Assembly (NCBI GenBank): GCA_900764755.1
Contig: CAAFPE010000117.1
Span: forward strand, 1-16,689
Source: an uncultured Oscillospiraceae bacterium
GTDB lineage: Bacteria > Bacillota > Clostridia > Oscillospirales > Oscillospiraceae
Direction of reading: 5' to 3'
Length of the DNA: 16,689 bases
Below the pieces are notes generated by a model, which was not told the DNA's origin, made no database searches, and saw only the letters and a list, made by a program, of their open reading frames with translations. The position numbers and the translations under genes are program-made. Below are positions 13,757-16,689 of the stretch, in pieces. Numbering within the stretch: the first letter of the stretch is position 1; every line of letters begins with the position of its first letter.

Positions 13757-14182
13757 TTACTCGCCCACGACGATGCCCATGGAGCGGGCAGTACCGGCGA
13801 TCATGCTCATAGCGGCCTCGACGCTGGCGGCGTTCAGATCGGGCATCTTGGTCTCCGCGATCTTGCGCACGTCCTCCTTACTGATGGTGGCCACCTTGGT
13901 CTTGTTGGGGACACCGGAGCCAGACTCGATGTTGCAGGCCTTCTTGATCAGAACAGCGGCGGGAGGGGGCTTGGTAATGAAGGGGAAGGAGCGGTCGGCG
14001 TACACAGTGATGATGACGGGGATGATCATGCCCACGTCGTTCTTAGTGCGCTCATTGAACTCCTTGGTGAAGGCGGCGATGTTCACGCCGTGCTGACCCA
14101 GAGCGGGGCCAACAGGGGGGGCGGGAGTCGCCTTGCCGGCGGGGATCTGCAGTTTTACGTATCCAGTTACTTTCTGTGCCAC
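13757..14182 (-). CDS. rplK: 50S ribosomal protein L11
   Basis: This 141-residue protein is L11, part of the GTPase-associated centre of the large subunit with 23S rRNA helices 43/44. It has the signature PAGKATPAPPVGPALGQHG near residues 20-38, the linker region with ITVYADRSFPFITKPPPA, and the C-terminal rRNA-binding domain ending ARSMGIVVGE. The start is a GTG (VAQKVTGYVKLQ) 8 bases after GGAGGT; this gives exactly the usual L11 length, while the open frame extends 18 codons further without a ribosome site. It is paired with rplA as in most bacteria. Confidence 0.97.
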   Translation of the reverse strand: MAQKVTGYVKLQIPAGKATPAPPVGPALGQHGVNIAAFTKEFNERTKNDVGMIIPVIITVYADRSFPFITKPPPAAVLIKKACNIESGSGVPNKTKVATISKEDVRKIAETKMPDLNAASVEAAMSMIAGTARSMGIVVGE

Positions 14183-14241
14183 GAAAGAGCACCTCCATAA
14201 TGAAAAATGTGGTTGTGTTGGGCGTTCTATGCCCATTTGGC

Positions 14242-14289
14242 GGGACGGACTGAACCGTCCCTCCCACGTTCTGCGGCCCGATGCCGCAG
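14242..14289 (-). promoter_or_regulatory. Hairpins between nusG and rplK (candidate L1 control region)
   Basis: The 136-base gap holds two perfect 7-bp hairpins on the transcript. CTGCGGC/GCCGCAG spans 14271-14289 and GGGACGG/CCGTCCC spans 14242-14261. A GGGC/GCCC stem lies closer to the rplK ribosome site. L11-L1 mRNAs often carry an L1 target here; a 23S-like L1 motif was not clearly recognised, so this is a suggestion. Confidence 0.4.
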
Positions 14290-14318
14290 GGAAAATGTCT
14301 GTTGCTGGTGGTGGGGGA

Positions 14319-14843
14319 TCACCGGTCCATGGGCTCGACCTGATCCAGTTCCAGTTCTACGGGGGTCTCCCGTCCGAACATGGAGACCATCACACGGACC
14401 TTGCCGCGCTCCAGATCCAGCTCCTCCACGGTGCCCAGGAAGGATTCCAGGGCGCCATCGGTGATCTTAACGCTGTCTCCTACCTGATAACCCACCACGA
14501 TTTCACGTTTCTCCACGCCGAGGGCGGCAACGTCATCCTCGGACAGGGGAATGGGCTTGTTGCCTTCGCCCAGGAACCCGGTAACGCCGCGGATGTTCCG
14601 CACCACGTGCCAAGTCTCATCGTTCATGACCATCTTGACCAGCACATAGCCGGGGAATACCTTGCGTTCCACTTCCTTTGGGCCGTTGTCTGTGATCTCG
14701 GTGACAGTTTCCAGCGGGATGCTGATCTCATGGATCACATCCTGCAAGTGGCGGTTTTCGACATACTTTTCAATGGTGGCTTTGACGGTGTTCTCATACC
14801 CGGAGTAGGTATGGACCACATACCAATTCACATTGTCAGCCAT
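14319..14843 (-). CDS. nusG: Transcription elongation/termination factor NusG
   Basis: This protein of 174 residues (177 from an overlapping GTG at 14852) is NusG, which binds RNA polymerase and modulates pausing, Rho action and transcription-translation coupling. The NGN domain opens with NWYVVHTYSGYENTVKATIE and contains FPGYVLVKMVMNDETWHVVRN and RGVTGFLG. The C-terminal KOW domain holds VGDSVKITDGALESFLGTVEEL. The ATG at 14843 is chosen; the GTG start would overlap the secE stop by 4 bases, and both share a weak GGTGAG ribosome site. It follows secE directly, the standard pairing. Confidence 0.97.
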   Translation of the reverse strand: MADNVNWYVVHTYSGYENTVKATIEKYVENRHLQDVIHEISIPLETVTEITDNGPKEVERKVFPGYVLVKMVMNDETWHVVRNIRGVTGFLGEGNKPIPLSEDDVAALGVEKREIVVGYQVGDSVKITDGALESFLGTVEELDLERGKVRVMVSMFGRETPVELELDQVEPMDR

Positions 14844-14848
14844 GCCGC

Positions 14849-15145
14849 TCACCCATTCACGAGGTGGAACAGGGCCTGGATCAGGCCGCCGGCCACCGCG
14901 TCAAACAGCCAGATGAAAATGCCAACGACGATAACACAGGCGATGACGATCAGGGTGTTGTTGACGGTCTGCTTGCCGGTGGGCCACACGACCTTCTTCA
15001 ACTCGATCTTCAGTTCACGGAACCAACGGCCGATGCGGGCAAAGACGCCGGGCTTGGACTTTTTGTCGGACTTCTTGTCCTTCTTGGCCTTCTCGGCCTT
15101 GGGAGCGGAGGGGACGCTCTGCTCCACCTTTTCGTTCTCAGCCAT
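14849..15145 (-). CDS. secE: Preprotein translocase subunit SecE
   Basis: This 98-residue membrane protein is SecE, the clamp subunit of the SecYEG channel. A Lys/Glu/Ala-rich, probably disordered N-terminus (1-32) comes first, then the conserved amphipathic helix WFRELKIELKKVVWPTGKQT (41-60) and a single transmembrane helix (about 63-90, NTLIVIACVIVVGIFIWLF). The WP-T motif is diagnostic. The acidic/basic N-terminal extension is longer than in the minimal Bacillus form (about 59 residues). AAGGG lies upstream of the ATG. It sits between rpmG and nusG in the usual order. Confidence 0.95.
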   Translation of the reverse strand: MAENEKVEQSVPSAPKAEKAKKDKKSDKKSKPGVFARIGRWFRELKIELKKVVWPTGKQTVNNTLIVIACVIVVGIFIWLFDAVAGGLIQALFHLVNG

Positions 15146-15185
15146 CTTCAGTTACCCTTCTTTCCTTTCAGCCATTCCAGAGGAA

Positions 15186-15353
15186 TTACTTCGTCTCATT
15201 GTGGACGGTGTGCTTTCTGCAGAAGGGGCAGTATTTGTTGAGCTCCAGACGGTCAGGGGTATTCTTCTTGTTCTTCATGGTGTTGTAGTTTCTCTGCTTG
15301 CACTCAGAGCACCGCAGGGTGATCTTGATGCGCGCGCCGGCTTTGCTTGCCAT
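15186..15353 (-). CDS. rpmG: 50S ribosomal protein L33 (zinc-binding form)
   Basis: This 55-residue protein is L33 of the large subunit, read directly from the minus strand. It starts MASKAGARIKITLRCSECKQ and continues RNYNTMKNKKNTPDRLELNK, YCPFCRKHTVHNETK. The two cysteine pairs (CSEC at 15-18 and CPFC at 42-45) mark the zinc-containing C+ form. Residues YNTMKNKKNTPDRLEL are the family signature. The ATG lies 9 bases after AAGGAGGT. It is the first gene of the rpmG-secE-nusG-rplK-rplA operon and is preceded by a leader of about 240 bases with an internal terminator. Confidence 0.96.
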   Translation of the reverse strand: MASKAGARIKITLRCSECKQRNYNTMKNKKNTPDRLELNKYCPFCRKHTVHNETK

Positions 15354-15416
15354 AGGTTCGGCACCTCCTTAGTGTTTTGCGGAAGAAGTTCTCCGCTTTA
15401 AATCCCGCATAAGACG

Positions 15417-15452
15417 AAAAACGCCGGATGCGGCCTGATGCCGAATCCAGCG
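15417..15452 (-). terminator. Intrinsic terminator in the rpmG leader (possible attenuator)
   Basis: On the minus strand CGCTGGATTCGGC, loop ATCAG, and GCCGCATCCGGCG form a 13-bp stem with one T-G pair and one mismatch, followed directly by TTTTTCGTC. It lies between the operon promoter (15601-15629) and the rpmG start (15353). A second perfect stem GGCGCAG/CTGCGCC (15460-15479) sits just upstream. The layout fits transcription attenuation. Confidence 0.7.
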
Positions 15453-15600
15453 ACGCATAGGCGCAGACGAAACTGCGCCGAGACGTTACGGTGGGATCCG
15501 GCGATTGCCTCCCTGTGTTCCGGAGTCCGGAGGAGGGGGTCGGGCTGCATTACACCGTAAAAATGCGCACGACAAAAGCCCCTTTTCACAGGTATCTACT

Positions 15601-15629
15601 ACTTTAGCACAAACTATGCGGTGCGTCAA
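15601..15629 (-). promoter_or_regulatory. Promoter of the rpmG-secE-nusG-rplKA operon
   Basis: On the minus strand TTGACG (15629-15624), a 17-base spacer and TAAAGT (15606-15601), with TGC directly before the -10 (extended -10). Upstream is an A/T-rich stretch. The predicted start near 15594 gives a leader of about 240 bases. Confidence 0.8.
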
Positions 15630-15699
15630 GTAAAATTTTTATCTTTAGCTGCTCCGAAGCACAGAGGAGGAGGAGCGGCGTATTTTACACTTTGACGAG

Positions 15700-15728
15700 T
15701 TGACAGGGAAACAGGAATCCAGTATCCT
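15700..15728 (+). promoter_or_regulatory. Promoter of the XRE regulator gene
   Basis: TTGACA (15700-15705), a 17-base spacer and TATCCT (15723-15728). It is divergent from the ribosomal-operon promoter about 70 bases away. The stretch between them contains a GCTCC/GGAGC hairpin and a purine-rich GAGGAGGAGG with no start codon nearby. Confidence 0.75.
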
Positions 15729-15729
15729 G

Positions 15730-15751
15730 TTGTTAAACAGATGTTTGGCAA
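15730..15751 (+). promoter_or_regulatory. Candidate XRE operator at the transcript start
   Basis: TTGTTAAACA-GA-TGTTTGGCAA is a 22-base dyad (8 of 10 positions symmetrical) directly after the -10 box. A second inverted repeat, ATGTC-AGACA-GACAT (15751-15765), runs into the start codon. Such placement suits repression by the encoded XRE protein. Confidence 0.5.
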
Positions 15752-15763
15752 TGTCAGACAGAC

Positions 15764-16213
15764 ATGGAAGAGTGCAAAGCGAGGTGGAGGGTGGAACGTC
15801 GGGATGAAAAGCGGGAGGAAGCTCTCCTGCGTGATTTTGGCGTGCAGCTGCGGTGGCTTCGGGAACAGCGCAGGATGACGCTGGAGGAGGCGGAGGTGCG
15901 CTCCGGGGTCTCCACCAGCAGTCTCTCTGCCTACGAGCGGGGCGAGGGAAATCCCACTCTGCGCACAGTGATGCTTCTGGCGGAGAGTTATCAGGTTCCG
16001 CTGTCCGGCCTTCTGCGGGAACAGGATCGGGAGCCGGACTGTGCACAGACTGCCTCCGCCTGCCTGCTCCAATGTATTGAGGCCATGTCAGGAGTCCTCC
16101 GCCGGGGAGCCACACAGCCGGAACTGAAACGGTGTGCCGCCGAGTGTATTGGATGGCTGGAGGAAATCTTAAGGCCGGACTGGGCGGATGGCGGGCAGGA
16201 GGACGAGGCCTAG
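15764..16213 (+). CDS. XRE-family helix-turn-helix regulator
   Basis: This 149-residue DNA-binding protein has an HTH_3/Cro-C1 domain at about 25-85: FGVQLRWLREQRRMTLEEAE, then VRSGVSTSSLSAYERGEGNP and TLRTVMLLAESYQVPLSGLL. The ERGEGNPTLRTV stretch is the classical end of the recognition unit. The C-terminal 60 residues have four Cys (93, 100, 104, 124, plus 128) and no recognised domain. The ATG has no clear ribosome site; a GTG at 15791 directly after GAGGTGGAGG is an alternative giving 140 residues. It has its own promoter with a dyad over the transcript start, suggesting autoregulation. Nothing is co-transcribed after it, so its targets are unknown. Confidence 0.85.
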   Translation: MEECKARWRVERRDEKREEALLRDFGVQLRWLREQRRMTLEEAEVRSGVSTSSLSAYERGEGNPTLRTVMLLAESYQVPLSGLLREQDREPDCAQTASACLLQCIEAMSGVLRRGATQPELKRCAAECIGWLEEILRPDWADGGQEDEA

Positions 16214-16585
16214 GCAGGGAAAGGGAGACTTGAGGAAGGGAAAAAGTAAGGAATGCTTGCTCAACCTCAGGCAGCGTCTGAGAGTCTGAGAGGTGTCTGA
16301 TAGATCCAGGAGCCATTCCTGTCTCCTATTGGAGCGCGGCTTCTGTATCAGAGATCCAAAAAAGCAGAACACGGCAGCATCCTGGTTGACGGGATGCTGC
16401 CGCTCTGATGTTTGGTGATTGATATTTGAATGATGTACAAGCCAGTCAAAACTGATATTTCTGCCAGAAACGAAAAATAGCTGCCCGCAAGGCGGCCCAC
16501 CAACTGCGAGCCCAGCGATCGCGGGTTCGGTTTGGAAAGGAGGCGCAAAGGAGCGGGCGGATGACGTTTTTTCTTCCGCAGACAT
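16214..16585. other. Gene-free stretch with one strong hairpin
   Basis: No convincing coding frame lies here. The most regular structure is CGGCAGCATCC (16372-16382) paired with GGATGCTGCCG (16392-16402), a perfect 11-bp stem with a 9-base loop. On the minus strand it is followed, after eight bases, by TTTTTT, so it may be a terminator for minus-strand transcription, or the end of a small RNA. Its placement 160 bases after the XRE gene makes it a poor terminator for that gene. The rest shows nothing I can identify. Confidence 0.5.
16276..16302 (+). repeat. Short tandem repeat GTCTGAGA
   Basis: Two adjacent copies of GTCTGAGA (16276-16283, 16284-16291) are followed after three bases by a variant GTCTGATA (16295-16302). 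It is intergenic and of unknown meaning; possibly chance or slippage. Confidence 0.55.
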
Positions 16586-16622
16586 AAAAAACGTCGGAGC
16601 AAAGCGGACTTTGCTCCGACGT
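16586..16622 (-). terminator. Intrinsic terminator of the tRNA-Leu transcript
   Basis: ACGTCGGAGCAAAG, a 4-base loop and CTTTGCTCCGACGT form a perfect 14-bp stem followed by TTTTTT on the minus strand. It shares one base with the encoded CCA end of the tRNA. An alternative pairing of ACGTTTTTT (16564-16572) with AAAAAACGT overlaps the U-run. Confidence 0.92.
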
Positions 16623-16689
16623 GGTGCGCGAGGCGGGAGTCGAACCCGCACGCCCTTGCGAGCACTGGCACCTGAAGCCAGCGAGTCTA
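16622..16689 (-). tRNA. tRNA-Leu (anticodon CAG), 3' part only
   Basis: The window ends inside this gene; its 5' acceptor strand and most of the D arm lie beyond 16689. Read on the minus strand, the anticodon arm is CTGGC-TTCAGGT-GCCAG, giving anticodon CAG for leucine CUG codons. A long class II variable arm (GCTC-GCAA-GGGC) supports Leu. The T arm is GCGGG-TTCGACT-CCCGC and the 3' acceptor strand is CTCGCGC followed by A and an encoded CCA. The gene is followed immediately by a strong terminator. Confidence 0.93.

Noticed and set aside
12912..14096. Plus-strand open frame opposite rplA and rplK
   Set aside because: It is antisense to two unmistakable ribosomal protein genes.
15422..15434. 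CGCCGGATGCGGC resembles the core of E. coli REP elements
   Set aside because: It is a single copy, is explained as one arm of an intrinsic terminator, and the organism looks like a Gram-positive Clostridium relative.
15398..15589. 63-codon minus-strand frame in the rpmG leader
   Set aside because: There is no ribosome site and no family resemblance; kept only as a speculative leader frame in the attenuator finding.

Overview
The window is about 16.7 kb of GC-rich chromosomal DNA, densely packed with genes. Several features point to an anaerobic, Gram-positive gut Clostridia-type bacterium, probably in the Oscillospiraceae/Flavonifractor neighbourhood; this is inferred from protein character, not from a search. 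The features are AGGAGG-type ribosome sites, consensus sigma-A promoters, a SigV/RsiV-like ECF pair, a DarA/PstA c-di-AMP receptor, a butyrate-type 3-hydroxybutyryl-CoA dehydrogenase, and the rpmG-secE-nusG-rplK-rplA order. It reads as core chromosome; I see no transposase, phage gene or CRISPR array.

Layout. (1) 19-2614, minus strand: a MarR regulator with the Mn efflux pump MntP, preceded by an ECF sigma factor with its RsiV-like anti-sigma. (2) 2818-9188, plus strand: a c-di-AMP receptor, a CPA1 cation/proton antiporter with two RCK_C domains, a MATE exporter, a stand-alone hydroxybutyryl-CoA dehydrogenase, a GNAT acetyltransferase, and a two-gene unit of a DUF2089-type DNA-binding protein plus a small three-helix membrane protein with a histidine-rich loop. 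(3) 9259-10543, plus: an archaeal-type ornithine cyclodeaminase-like protein behind a structured leader. It converges on a DUF2974 alpha/beta hydrolase (minus), with a bidirectional terminator between them. (4) 11814-12873, minus: an orphan siroheme/ferredoxin sulfite-reductase-like protein. (5) 13050-15629, minus: the rpmG-secE-nusG-rplK-rplA operon, with an intrinsic terminator inside its long leader. (6) 15700-16213, plus: a divergent XRE regulator with a dyad at its start site. (7) 16214-16689: a gene-free stretch, then the 3' part of a tRNA-Leu(CAG) on the minus strand with its terminator.

How the genes work together. Most units are short and have their own promoter and hairpin terminator. 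Functional links I can support are: ECF sigma with anti-sigma (envelope/lysozyme stress); MarR with MntP (manganese export under a MarR switch); the c-di-AMP receptor next to an antiporter with domains known elsewhere to bind c-di-AMP (ion and osmotic homeostasis); and the translation/transcription/secretion operon. I found no clear new multi-gene system. The best leads are the attenuator in the rpmG leader, the palindrome enclosing the marR-mntP -35 box, the c-di-AMP gene pair, and the DUF2089/His-rich membrane protein pair.
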